Made by a program: the position numbers and the translations under genes. This document shows, in pieces, positions 1 to 8,518 of a stretch of DNA of 64,000 bases. The notes beneath the pieces are model-generated. The model saw only the letters and a program-made list of their open reading frames with translations. It was not told where the DNA came from and did no database searches. Every line of letters begins with the position of its first letter. Positions within the stretch are counted from its first letter, which is position 1. Source of the DNA: Sphingomonadales bacterium (GTDB lineage Bacteria > Pseudomonadota > Alphaproteobacteria > Sphingomonadales > Sphingomonadaceae); contig JAAFIB010000001.1 of assembly GCA_013297725.1 (NCBI GenBank), positions 124,001-188,000 of the forward strand, read 5' to 3'.

Positions 1-74
1 ACTCGAGAGAGGACGCTGGCGGTCATCCAACCAGCCAAACCGCCTCCGACTATGGCGATACGATCAATTGGCAT
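1..74 (-). CDS. Flavin-dependent (tryptophan) halogenase family protein, N-terminal fragment
   Basis: Only the first ~24 codons are in the window; the gene runs off the left edge. The start reads MPIDRIAIVGGGLAGWMTAS, a Rossmann-type GxGxxG FAD-binding start (GGGLAG) that matches the start of the two complete halogenases in this locus. Its ATG (72-74) lies 11 bp inside the end of the upstream halogenase gene, so the two are probably translated from one leftward mRNA. Family assignment is by resemblance of this short segment only. Confidence 0.7.
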   Translation of the reverse strand, partial: MPIDRIAIVGGGLAGWMTASVLSR

Positions 75-1572
75 TGGCACCAATGTGATTGATATAATCA
101 ATGTGAGTTGGAAGACTATTAGCGGCTGCGTCACACATTGTTTTGATCTGCACTAAATGTCGCGCCAAATCTTCGTCGTTTAAATGGGCGGAACGCGGAT
201 CGTGATTTTGCGGAATAACATTCTGCCCAGCATAAACTGCGATCCAGCTGGCATCCAGAAACATGCCGTCGCGATACTTCGCCACAACGCCGCGCTCACG
301 ATAGCTTTCCATTTTTTCAGTCAGTGAATCAGGGATTGGCATCGTGCGGACATAATTCCAGAATGGCGTGTCGTCGCGCTCTGTCGCGTTATAGTGCAGG
401 ATCAGAAAGTCGCGAACCCTTTCATATTCAAGATCCATCAGCCGGTTGAACTCATGCGAGAACATAGGATCCCAGCTTTGATCCGGCAGAAAGTCTAGAA
501 GGCGGCCAATAGCAAGTTGGATCAGGTGGATGCTTGTGGATTCAAGCGGTTCAAGAAATCCCGCAGACAGGCCAATGGACACAACATTTTTTGACCATTG
601 CTTTCTACGCTTGCCAGTTTTGAAGCGCAGAAATTTGGGATCCACTAATGGTTCTGATTCAAGCTGCTCGACCACCGCTTTGGCGGCATCTTCATCACTG
701 ACGTAGTCGCTGCAATAGACATGGCCGTTGCCAACACGATGCTGCAATGGAATCCGCCAAACCCAGCCGGCATCAAGCGCCGTTGCGCGTGTATAAGGCG
801 TTAGAGGCCCATTAGTTGCACACGGCACTGCAACTGCACGATCACATGGCAGCCAATGCGACCAATCGTCATACCCTGTCTGCAGCGTATCTTCTATCAA
901 CAGCCCGCGAAAGCCAGAGCAATCAATGAAGAGGTCCGCACTAAGCTGTTTTCCGTTATCCAGCGAAATCCCTGTGACAAAACCAGTTTCGGCATTTTGG
1001 GTAACATCGACGACCTTACCTTCATGTCTTACGACACCTCTGCTCTCAGCCAGATCGCGTAAAAATGCCGCGTAAAGGCCAGCATCAAATTGAAACGCGT
1101 AGGAATAGGTCGACAACAGGGATCGCGGGTTTGGATTTGGATGCGCGAAACGGTTTGCACGTGCTGCGGCAACCGGCAGCGAGTAAGCCTCGATCGGTTC
1201 TGCCAGTCCGGCAGCATGCATCCGCGTCCATAAATGATGAAAATCAACGCCATCTGATGGCGCGCCAAAAATGCCAAAAGGGTGGATATAGGAATCGCCT
1301 TTGCGCCCCCAGTTTCTAAACTCTATTCCCAGTTTGAAAGTGGCTTTGGTACGGGCCATGAATTCTGCTTCGTTTATGCCAAGTTTGGCATTGAATAAGC
1401 GGATATGGGGTACGGTTGCCTCGCCAACCCCAACAGTGCCAATCACATCTGATTCGACAAGATGAATTGCGACGTCGGCATCGCCCAAAATTTTTGAGAT
1501 TGCTGCAGCTGTCATCCAGCCCGCAGTGCCGCCTCCGACAATGCATATAGATTCAATGGGTTTAGTTCCCAT
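64..1572 (-). CDS. Flavin-dependent tryptophan halogenase family protein
   Basis: 502 aa, usual length for the family. Seen: FAD-binding GGGTAG at residues 13-18, the conserved catalytic lysine context TFKLGI (K80), and the WxWxIP halogenase signature as WVWRIP at 270-275. Family enzymes use FADH2, O2 and halide to make HOCl/HOBr that is delivered through the lysine. The lysine and signature are intact, so it may be active. Homologues sit beside TonB receptors in sphingomonad, caulobacter and xanthomonad sugar-uptake loci, where their substrate is not established. It is divergent from the TonB receptor gene at 1752 and shares that operator-bearing intergenic region. A second halogenase gene overlaps its 3' end. 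Confidence 0.88.
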   Translation of the reverse strand: MGTKPIESICIVGGGTAGWMTAAAISKILGDADVAIHLVESDVIGTVGVGEATVPHIRLFNAKLGINEAEFMARTKATFKLGIEFRNWGRKGDSYIHPFGIFGAPSDGVDFHHLWTRMHAAGLAEPIEAYSLPVAAARANRFAHPNPNPRSLLSTYSYAFQFDAGLYAAFLRDLAESRGVVRHEGKVVDVTQNAETGFVTGISLDNGKQLSADLFIDCSGFRGLLIEDTLQTGYDDWSHWLPCDRAVAVPCATNGPLTPYTRATALDAGWVWRIPLQHRVGNGHVYCSDYVSDEDAAKAVVEQLESEPLVDPKFLRFKTGKRRKQWSKNVVSIGLSAGFLEPLESTSIHLIQLAIGRLLDFLPDQSWDPMFSHEFNRLMDLEYERVRDFLILHYNATERDDTPFWNYVRTMPIPDSLTEKMESYRERGVVAKYRDGMFLDASWIAVYAGQNVIPQNHDPRSAHLNDEDLARHLVQIKTMCDAAANSLPTHIDYINHIGANAN

Positions 1573-1676
1573 TTTCCGTTGAGTTCCCTGACAAAAATAC
1601 GCTGATGCTAAAATGTCTTTACTGCGGATTTTATTGCTTGCGCAATGAAAATGATTGTCTTATCGATCAGCTGAAA

Positions 1677-1717
1677 TGTTAGCACTATTGCCTTGTTCGG
1701 TAATGTTAGCGCTACCG
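1677..1717. promoter_or_regulatory. Two tandem LacI-type operator-like palindromes
   Basis: TGTTAGCGCTACCG at 1704-1717 is a near-perfect palindrome around AGCGCT. A weaker copy, TGTTAGCACTATTG, lies at 1677-1690, 27 bp away start to start. They sit between the divergent halogenase (start 1572) and TonB receptor (start 1752). The same core recurs before the second receptor (11597-11627) and the GH5/GH3 pair (22298). From memory it resembles the operator of the Caulobacter LacI-family xylose repressor XylR; a shared sugar-responsive repressor is inferred. Confidence 0.6.
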
Positions 1718-1751
1718 TATAAATATTACAACATGCTTAGGGAGGGCATTC

Positions 1752-4700
1752 ATGAAAAAGGCAACCGGAGACAATAGGTCTGCGTCGAATCTACGTAATC
1801 TCCGCCATGGCGCGTCCGTGCTGGCGCTGTGTTCGCTTATAGTGGCGGCGCCTGCGTTGGCTCAGGATGAAAATGCCGCTACCGAAGATTCGACCCAATC
1901 ATCGGAAGAGCAGATTATCGTTACAGGCTTTAAAGGCAGCCTGCAGAGCGCTCAGGCAATTAAGCGTAAATCAGATGTGATCGTCGATTCGGTATCGGCT
2001 GAAGATATCGGTGCATTACCTGATCGTTCCGTCACTGAAACATTGCAGCGTATTCCCGGCGTGTCGATTGACCGTTTTGCGGCGGGGGCGGATCCCGATC
2101 ACTTTTCTGTCGAAGGTAGCGGTGTTACGATTCGCGGCCTTTCCTATGTGCGGTCAGAAATTAACGGCCGCGAAGCATTCACCGTCAATAACGGCCGTGG
2201 GCTAAGTTTTGCTGACGTTCCCGCAGAGCTGTTGTACGGCGTTGATGTTTTCAAAAGCCCGTCATCGGATCGCATCGAGGGCGGTATTTCCGGCGTCGTA
2301 AATCTTCGCACGCGACGTCCATTCGATTCAAGCGGGCTGGTGATCAGCGGATCGCTGGAAAACACCTACAGTGATTTTGCAAAGAAATCGGCACCAACAT
2401 TTTCGGCTTTGATCAGCGACCGTTGGGAAACCGGCATCGGTGACATCGGCATATTGGTAAGTGCCGTCTCATCGCAGCTTCGCAGCCGTGCAGACAAGCT
2501 GCAAGTTGCCGGTTTTCTGCCACGTACGCGCTATGCAAATGGCAACGTGATTTCATCGCCATCGACAGCGGAGGGTGCGCCAGTCAGTGCAGCTGTTGGG
2601 CAAGTTTATTTCCCATCAGGCGGCGGTTTTGGCACGCAGGAATATAACCGCAAGCGTTATGGTTTTTCAGGGGCGCTGCAATGGCGCAGTAACGATGGGG
2701 CGATCGAAGCTATTGTTCAATATCTTCGTTCGGACTCGCGTGAAAACACTCTTGAAAATGCTGTAGACATTGATGCCAATGGCACGAACGATGCTAGTCG
2801 CCCTTGGTGCAATGCTGGGTCGCTGCAAGTTCAGAGTGGCGATGCCGGACCTTGCGTTGCCGGACCTCGGGCTGTTCCTGGCACGACATTATCCTTTGGT
2901 GATGATGGCATTTTTACCAACGGCACAATTACTGCGCCAACGGGATGGCGGTCAGATCAATTTAGCAACGGCTTTGGACCCGGTGGACGCACACCGACCT
3001 TTGGTTTGCAAAGCAATAACATCTCCAGAGCTGAGCGTGATCGCTATATCACAACAGATATTAGCGCCAATGTACGGTGGAATATCTCCGATGCTTTAAG
3101 TGCCAGCTTTGATTATCAGCATGTTACATCATCCGTAGACGCGTTCAGCGCCGGTTTGTGGACCGCAAGCTATCAGGATGCTGTAATCAACATGAATGAT
3201 GGCGGGATTCCAACCGTTTCGTTTATTCAGCCTCAGGCATGTTCGGCAACATTTGCGAGCAATCCCACCGCGTGTAATTCGCCATTTGCAGGCGGTTTTA
3301 TCACGCCGCGACACAGCTATTTTACGACCGGAGAGCAAAGCTATCTCAATCCGGCCAATTCTTATTACTACGCCGCAATGGATCATGCGGAACAAAATGA
3401 TGGTAAGAGTGATACCGGTCGCATAGATTTTTCATATGAATTGCCAGAAAATAATTGGATCAAAGGAATAGAATTCGGCGGGAAATACTCGGAACGTGAC
3501 CAGACAGCTCGTTTTTCGATATACAACTGGGGCGCGCTGAGCCAGCAATGGGGTAACGGTGGGCCTATTTGGCTGGACAACCCGAATATTCAGCATCAGA
3601 TCACTGGCAACACCTTCACGAACTTCTTTGATGGTCAAGCTCAGCAACCATCTCCAGGGCGCCTATTCTATTCCGGAAACGGTGCGAACGATTACGCAGG
3701 GTACACAGCTTTTGCGACATCAGTCGTTAATGCTTGGGTCACACAGGGCGGCGGTACCGCCGGCAGCCAAACAGGTGGTGGTTCTGGATGGGTACCGCTT
3801 GGACGGCGGCCTGATGCTATTGCGGGTAGCTTCTTCGACCCGACAGAAATCAATCCGCTGAACGAAAAAAACAAAGCAGCGTATCTGCTAGCAAAGATCG
3901 ACCATAAATTTGAAAACGGTTGGGCGCTGACAGGTAGCTTTGGTTTACGATATACAAGCACCAATCGTTCTTCTTTTGGTAGCTTCAAAACGCCTTTGGC
4001 TCCGGCAGATTCCTTGGTTGCCGGTCCTCAATCGCCAATTATACCATCAACATATCAGTGTACGCCACGGACCGACATTATTAATGGCGTTCCAACTCCG
4101 GTCATTCCGCCCCCAATCTGCGGTACGACAACGGCTGCGCAAAGAGCGGATGTCAGGCGGTTTTACAACGGTGTAGAGACACAGATCGTGTCAAAACTGA
4201 ACTACGACTACATTCTTCCGTCACTCAACTTGCGGCTTGATACCGGCGATGGTCTGCAATTCCGTGTCGCCTATTCAAAAGGTATCGCACCGCCTGATTT
4301 CGGCTACGTCAGGAACAGCTTCCGTCCGCAAGCCAGAACAACTGCATCATTCCCGGAATTGTTCCCCGGACCTGAACAGCCCATTGTTTATGTTGAGGCG
4401 GGTAACGCGCAGCTGAAACCGGTTACGTCGAACAATTTCGACTTCTCGGCCGAATGGTACTTTAACAACAGCATCGGTCGCTTGACATTTGCTGCATTCT
4501 ATAAAGAAATTAAGGGTGTTAATATCCCGGGCTTTTTCCCGACAACACTTACCAACAACGGGGTTACGCTTCCTGCGGTCCTACGGACAGCAGTTAACTC
4601 GCCATCGACAGGTAAGATTAAGGGCGTAGAGCTGGGTTATGAGCAAACCTATGACTTCCTACCTGGATTTTTGAGCGGTCTCGGCCTGTCTGCAAACCTT

Positions 4701-5156
4701 ACCTTCCTTGATCAAGGTAGCATTGCGCAGGGTTCCCTCTCACAGGCATATCCAAACCTTGCATCCGCAGGCAATTCGGCGAATGCGACAGCTACCGATA
4801 TTTCGAAGCTGCCATTGACCGGCCTGTCAAAATGGAATGTCAACATCGCGCCTTATTATCAAAAAGGTCCGCTGGAGCTTCGTTTGGGCTATAACTGGCG
4901 GTCGAGGTTCCTGCTGACTGTGCAGGATGTGATTTATCCGTATCAACCGACGTATAATAATGCAGCGGGATATCTTGATGGGTCGATCTCGGTTGCTGTT
5001 AACAAAAATCTAAAGCTTGGACTCCAGGCGACCAACATTCTCGATACGATTACCAAAACCTCGGCGGTGATCGATCGGGATGCGACGCTTACGGTTCCGC
5101 GCAGCTACTTCAAAAACGATCGGACATTCAAAATCTTCGCACGTTTGAACTGGTAG
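1752..5156 (+). CDS. TonB-dependent outer-membrane receptor (TIGR01782-like)
   Basis: 1134 aa. The start has a good ribosome-binding site (AGGGAGGG, 1739-1747). Residues 1-38 form a signal peptide ending APALAQ. A TonB box (EQIIVTG) follows, then a plug domain with SVSAEDIGALPDRSVTETLQRIPGV and a long beta-barrel ending in RLNW, with the final aromatic expected for outer-membrane insertion. The family imports oligosaccharides and other large nutrients across the outer membrane using TonB-ExbBD energy. Halogenase, DUF6445 and xylan-degrading neighbours point to plant-polysaccharide oligomers; the actual ligand is unknown. Expression is probably controlled by the two palindromes upstream, and a hairpin terminator follows. 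Confidence 0.9.
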   Translation: MKKATGDNRSASNLRNLRHGASVLALCSLIVAAPALAQDENAATEDSTQSSEEQIIVTGFKGSLQSAQAIKRKSDVIVDSVSAEDIGALPDRSVTETLQRIPGVSIDRFAAGADPDHFSVEGSGVTIRGLSYVRSEINGREAFTVNNGRGLSFADVPAELLYGVDVFKSPSSDRIEGGISGVVNLRTRRPFDSSGLVISGSLENTYSDFAKKSAPTFSALISDRWETGIGDIGILVSAVSSQLRSRADKLQVAGFLPRTRYANGNVISSPSTAEGAPVSAAVGQVYFPSGGGFGTQEYNRKRYGFSGALQWRSNDGAIEAIVQYLRSDSRENTLENAVDIDANGTNDASRPWCNAGSLQVQSGDAGPCVAGPRAVPGTTLSFGDDGIFTNGTITAPTGWRSDQFSNGFGPGGRTPTFGLQSNNISRAERDRYITTDISANVRWNISDALSASFDYQHVTSSVDAFSAGLWTASYQDAVINMNDGGIPTVSFIQPQACSATFASNPTACNSPFAGGFITPRHSYFTTGEQSYLNPANSYYYAAMDHAEQNDGKSDTGRIDFSYELPENNWIKGIEFGGKYSERDQTARFSIYNWGALSQQWGNGGPIWLDNPNIQHQITGNTFTNFFDGQAQQPSPGRLFYSGNGANDYAGYTAFATSVVNAWVTQGGGTAGSQTGGGSGWVPLGRRPDAIAGSFFDPTEINPLNEKNKAAYLLAKIDHKFENGWALTGSFGLRYTSTNRSSFGSFKTPLAPADSLVAGPQSPIIPSTYQCTPRTDIINGVPTPVIPPPICGTTTAAQRADVRRFYNGVETQIVSKLNYDYILPSLNLRLDTGDGLQFRVAYSKGIAPPDFGYVRNSFRPQARTTASFPELFPGPEQPIVYVEAGNAQLKPVTSNNFDFSAEWYFNNSIGRLTFAAFYKEIKGVNIPGFFPTTLTNNGVTLPAVLRTAVNSPSTGKIKGVELGYEQTYDFLPGFLSGLGLSANLTFLDQGSIAQGSLSQAYPNLASAGNSANATATDISKLPLTGLSKWNVNIAPYYQKGPLELRLGYNWRSRFLLTVQDVIYPYQPTYNNAAGYLDGSISVAVNKNLKLGLQATNILDTITKTSAVIDRDATLTVPRSYFKNDRTFKIFARLNW

Positions 5157-5184
5157 TTTCTGAATAAAGTCTTCTACTCCCCTA

Positions 5185-5214
5185 GGGTGCCGAGTAACAC
5201 CGGCACCCTTTTTT
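5185..5214 (+). terminator. Rho-independent terminator of the first TonB receptor gene
   Basis: GGGTGCCG, a loop of about 8 nt, then CGGCACCC followed at once by TTTTTT, 28 bp after the receptor stop codon. Confidence 0.85.
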
Positions 5215-5226
5215 ATTTGGGGTGAA

Positions 5227-5949
5227 TTATTTGCGGGCGTAGGTGACAAAGATGTTCGCGGTCAGCCGGCCCTGCCGCGGGTCGTTATCGAAATCTGTGT
5301 CGGCAGGAATTATCCCGCTATGTAACAGCTGGCTGGGATAGATTAGCAGGCGATCAAAAGCAGCATCAAAAGCTGCTGTTTGCGTATAATCAGGATCACT
5401 GCCTGCAACATAATCCAAGACCCTGTCAGGGCGCTTCAGTGCAGACTGCATTGCTGCGTCAAACGCCTCTATTTTATCTTCGTCAATGCTTTCAAAGCCT
5501 GTACTGTTTTGCCGGAAAAATGCTGTGCCGCCTAATCTACTATCACACAGATAGTGAAGCAGCGCGAATTGAAGGGGATAAGTGGTGTCGATATGGGGCA
5601 CGCATTGTCGCGGGTGAAGCTGGCTGCGCGGTGTTGTGACAATCGAGAAAGAACATTCCGCATTGGCCAGTGCGACGTTGCGCAAGCCAAAGACATCCTG
5701 CATCAAAGGATCAATAGCTGTGACGAGCGCGTGCACATAGTTGAGCGGAGCTGCGGCTCGAATGCCGGGATAGCCACCTGTCCCATCATCCAGCTGGTCA
5801 AACGCGACCTTTTCTGCCGCATAGTCCACCAGCTCAGAAGGGTTCTGTAAAACGCCATCAATGACGATAACGGGGACTTGTTCGTTCCCGACCCGGCGGA
5901 CCACCCAGTCAAGGGAGGGTTGAAGTGCAAACTCATGCCGGTCGGCCAT
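5227..5949 (-). CDS. DUF6445 family, 2-oxoglutarate/Fe(II) oxygenase-like protein
   Basis: 240 aa, no signal peptide, so cytoplasmic. A double-stranded beta-helix iron triad can be read as H119-x-D121 (PHID) and H210 (LLHSG), with R228 (GRLTANIF) in the place of the 2-oxoglutarate-binding arginine. Resemblance is to DUF6445 proteins, which accompany halogenases, SapC and cupin proteins near TonB receptors. No substrate is known. It converges on the TonB receptor across the terminator at 5185. The GH3 gene lies 66 bp downstream on the same strand, separated by a GC-rich hairpin (5970-6013). Confidence 0.72.
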   Translation of the reverse strand: MADRHEFALQPSLDWVVRRVGNEQVPVIVIDGVLQNPSELVDYAAEKVAFDQLDDGTGGYPGIRAAAPLNYVHALVTAIDPLMQDVFGLRNVALANAECSFSIVTTPRSQLHPRQCVPHIDTTYPLQFALLHYLCDSRLGGTAFFRQNSTGFESIDEDKIEAFDAAMQSALKRPDRVLDYVAGSDPDYTQTAAFDAAFDRLLIYPSQLLHSGIIPADTDFDNDPRQGRLTANIFVTYARK

Positions 5950-5969
5950 ATTTTATCCCACCGGTTTGG

Positions 5970-6013
5970 CCAAGGCTGGGGCCGCAGGGCGCGTGGCCAC
6001 TGCGGCCCCTTGG
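5970..6013. repeat. GC-rich hairpin between DUF6445 and GH3 genes
   Basis: Arms GGGGCCGCA (5978-5986) and TGCGGCCCC (6000-6008) pair perfectly, with an outer CCAA/TTGG extension offset by a bulge. It lies directly after the GH3 stop codon in the direction of transcription. No T-tract follows, so it is more likely an mRNA 3'-end stabiliser or attenuator than a classical terminator. Confidence 0.6.
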
Positions 6014-6015
6014 CA

Positions 6016-8430
6016 TCATTCGGATACTGTAAGCGTCACAGTCTTCAAATCTACCGAATTCGGTCCAACCATGATATCGAAATCGCCAGGCTCTACAACA
6101 CGTTGCATTTTGTCATTCCACATCTGGAATGCTTCACGCCCCAAAGTGAATGACAGCGTTTTTTCCTCACCGGCTGCCAGCGTCACCCGCTTGAACGCCT
6201 TTAGGTCAATTACGGACCGCGTGACCGAACTGATCTTGTCACGAATATAGACCTGAACAGTTTCGTCACCTGCCCGTCCGCTGACATTCTTGACCGCCAC
6301 AGACACTGTGACCGAGCCGTCTTTCGCGATTTTCGCAGAGGACAGAGTAGGCGCTGCAATCTCAAATTTAGAATAGCTGAGGCCATAGCCAAAAGGATAA
6401 AGCGGGGTTGCCTCGGTAAACAGATAACCACGCCGCGCCGATGGCTTATGGTTATAAGTGTGCGGCAACTGGCCCACGCTACGCGGGAAGGTGACGGGAA
6501 GTTTTCCGCCCGGATTGATATCGCCAAACAAAACATCAGCGACTGCATTGCCGCCCTGTTCCCCCAGATACCAGCCTTCCAATATGGCGTTGGCTTCCCC
6601 TGCAATCTTGGTGATCGTCGGCGGACGCCCGTTGATCAGCACAACAGTAACTGGCTTGCCAAGCGCCTTTAGTGCGTCGAACAATTCCTGCTGTTCTCCC
6701 ACCAGATCAAGACTGTCGCGGTCTCCCATGTGGCTTTTCGCCCATGCCTCACGACTGGTCTGTTCCGTGTCACCCAGCGTCAGCACGATCTGATCAGCAT
6801 TTCGGGCGATAGCCACAGCTTCAGCAATCCGCTTGCGGTTTTCTGCGGGGTCGGCAAGCGTTACTTTGTCCTCCCACCAGTCATCTCCCTCGGTGATTTT
6901 AACACCTTGGGCAAACAGGATATTGGCTCTGCTGCCGACCTTCGCCTTGATTCCGTCGAGGATCGATATAGTAACAGGTGGCTGACCGTAATAGCCGCCC
7001 AACCGAGCGACTGCGGCGCTGGGGCCGATGACAGCAATCGAAGGTTTTGTACCGCCAGCTTTCGGCATAGCAAGTGGCAAGGTTCCGTCATTTTTCAATA
7101 AGGTTATAGACCGTTGTGCAACCTTTAGCGCGAGTGCACGGGCCTCTGCATTGTTAGTCAAGGCGATGGCACTTTTCGCATCGGCATAGGGATTTTCAAA
7201 CATGCCAGCCCTGAACTTCAGATCGAGCATGCGCCTGACTGCAACATCGACCTGCGCCTCTGAAATCCGTTTTTCGCGGACCAGTTTGATCAGGTTGGCA
7301 TAGTTGGTTCCAGACGGAAGGTCGGAATCAACGCCTGCCTTCATCGCCAGAATTGCGGCGTCATCAAATGTTGCAGCAAGCCCGTGTAGGTTTTTCAAAT
7401 CATCGATTGCGCCATAGTCGCTGACTGCCACGCCATTAAACTTCCATTCACCGCGCAGAACATCGCCAAGCAACCACGTATTGGCATGGCTAGGGCGGCC
7501 ATCAATTTCATTATACGATGGCATAACCGCGCTGATCCCGGTTCGATTGATCACCTGTTCAAACGGTGGGAAGAAATATTCGCGAAGTGCCCGTTCCGAA
7601 ATCGAGGCTGGACCCACATTGGTTCCGCTTTCCGGCTGCCCATGGCCGGTCAGATGCTTTAGCGTCGCAAATACTTTGCCGGGTGCTAGTGTTCGTGCCT
7701 TGCCCGTGCCTTGCAATCCTTCAACTGCAGCTACGCCCATTTCGCCAACCAGATAGGGATCCTCGCCAAAGGTTTCTTCAAACCGTCCCCAACGGGCATC
7801 GCGTGCAACATCGACAACAGGTGTCAGGGCCAATGTTACGCCGCGCGCGCGAATTTCGCGGCCTATGACGACATTTGTTTCACGGATCAGGTCTGGATCC
7901 CATGTCGATGCCATGGCGATTGATTGCGGAAAGCTGGTCGCGCCAATGGCGGCATAGCCATGTAGGCCTTCTTCGTGAAACAATATGGGAATACCCAGGC
8001 GCGTCTTCGTCATTGCATGACGCTGAAGGTCATTCACCAACCTGATAGTCGCAGCGACATCACGGCCTGGCACTTGGCGCGGCGAGCCTTCACCGACACG
8101 GTCGGATGGACGCGCAATCTGGCCGATGCCATTGGGATAGCGCGCGGTGAGCTTTGCCGGATCCAATTCCGATTTCGCGTCAAAAATCTCCTTCTTTTCG
8201 CTCCAGATAGTCTGCAGCTGAGCGACTTTTTCTTCCAGAGTCATCCGGGCAAGCAGATCTTCGACACGGCGTTCGATCGGAGCGGATGCGTCCTTGTACA
8301 AAGGAGTTTGAACCGCGCTTTTTGCTGCTGTGGTTGCTGCAACGGCCTCTGCTGCGGCTTGTGCCGGGCTGACAGACAGGCAAACCAGTGCCGCCGTTGT
8401 CGCCCAATAGGTCCATTTTTGACTCTTCAT
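6016..8430 (-). CDS. Glycoside hydrolase family 3 (beta-xylosidase/beta-glucosidase), secreted
   Basis: 804 aa. Signal peptide at residues 1-26 (ending SPAQAAA). N-terminal GH3 TIM-barrel with MTLEEKVAQL near 63-72, KHLTGHG at 258-264 and nucleophile D338 in VSDYGAI. A GH3 C-terminal alpha/beta domain and a fibronectin-III-like C-terminus (about 690-800, GDETVQVYI) follow. GH3 enzymes of this three-domain, BglX-like layout remove terminal beta-linked glucose or xylose from oligosaccharides. The GH10 xylanase lies 88 bp upstream on the same strand, so beta-xylosidase activity is a reasonable guess, but substrate choice cannot be read from sequence. Confidence 0.88.
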   Translation of the reverse strand: MKSQKWTYWATTAALVCLSVSPAQAAAEAVAATTAAKSAVQTPLYKDASAPIERRVEDLLARMTLEEKVAQLQTIWSEKKEIFDAKSELDPAKLTARYPNGIGQIARPSDRVGEGSPRQVPGRDVAATIRLVNDLQRHAMTKTRLGIPILFHEEGLHGYAAIGATSFPQSIAMASTWDPDLIRETNVVIGREIRARGVTLALTPVVDVARDARWGRFEETFGEDPYLVGEMGVAAVEGLQGTGKARTLAPGKVFATLKHLTGHGQPESGTNVGPASISERALREYFFPPFEQVINRTGISAVMPSYNEIDGRPSHANTWLLGDVLRGEWKFNGVAVSDYGAIDDLKNLHGLAATFDDAAILAMKAGVDSDLPSGTNYANLIKLVREKRISEAQVDVAVRRMLDLKFRAGMFENPYADAKSAIALTNNAEARALALKVAQRSITLLKNDGTLPLAMPKAGGTKPSIAVIGPSAAVARLGGYYGQPPVTISILDGIKAKVGSRANILFAQGVKITEGDDWWEDKVTLADPAENRKRIAEAVAIARNADQIVLTLGDTEQTSREAWAKSHMGDRDSLDLVGEQQELFDALKALGKPVTVVLINGRPPTITKIAGEANAILEGWYLGEQGGNAVADVLFGDINPGGKLPVTFPRSVGQLPHTYNHKPSARRGYLFTEATPLYPFGYGLSYSKFEIAAPTLSSAKIAKDGSVTVSVAVKNVSGRAGDETVQVYIRDKISSVTRSVIDLKAFKRVTLAAGEEKTLSFTLGREAFQMWNDKMQRVVEPGDFDIMVGPNSVDLKTVTLTVSE

Positions 8431-8518
8431 TGCCCACTCCCAAAAAATAAAATGACTGATGTTAAAACATTAAAACTTGACGCTCTTGGGCAATTTATCA
8501 CTGCCCAAACTCCACCGG

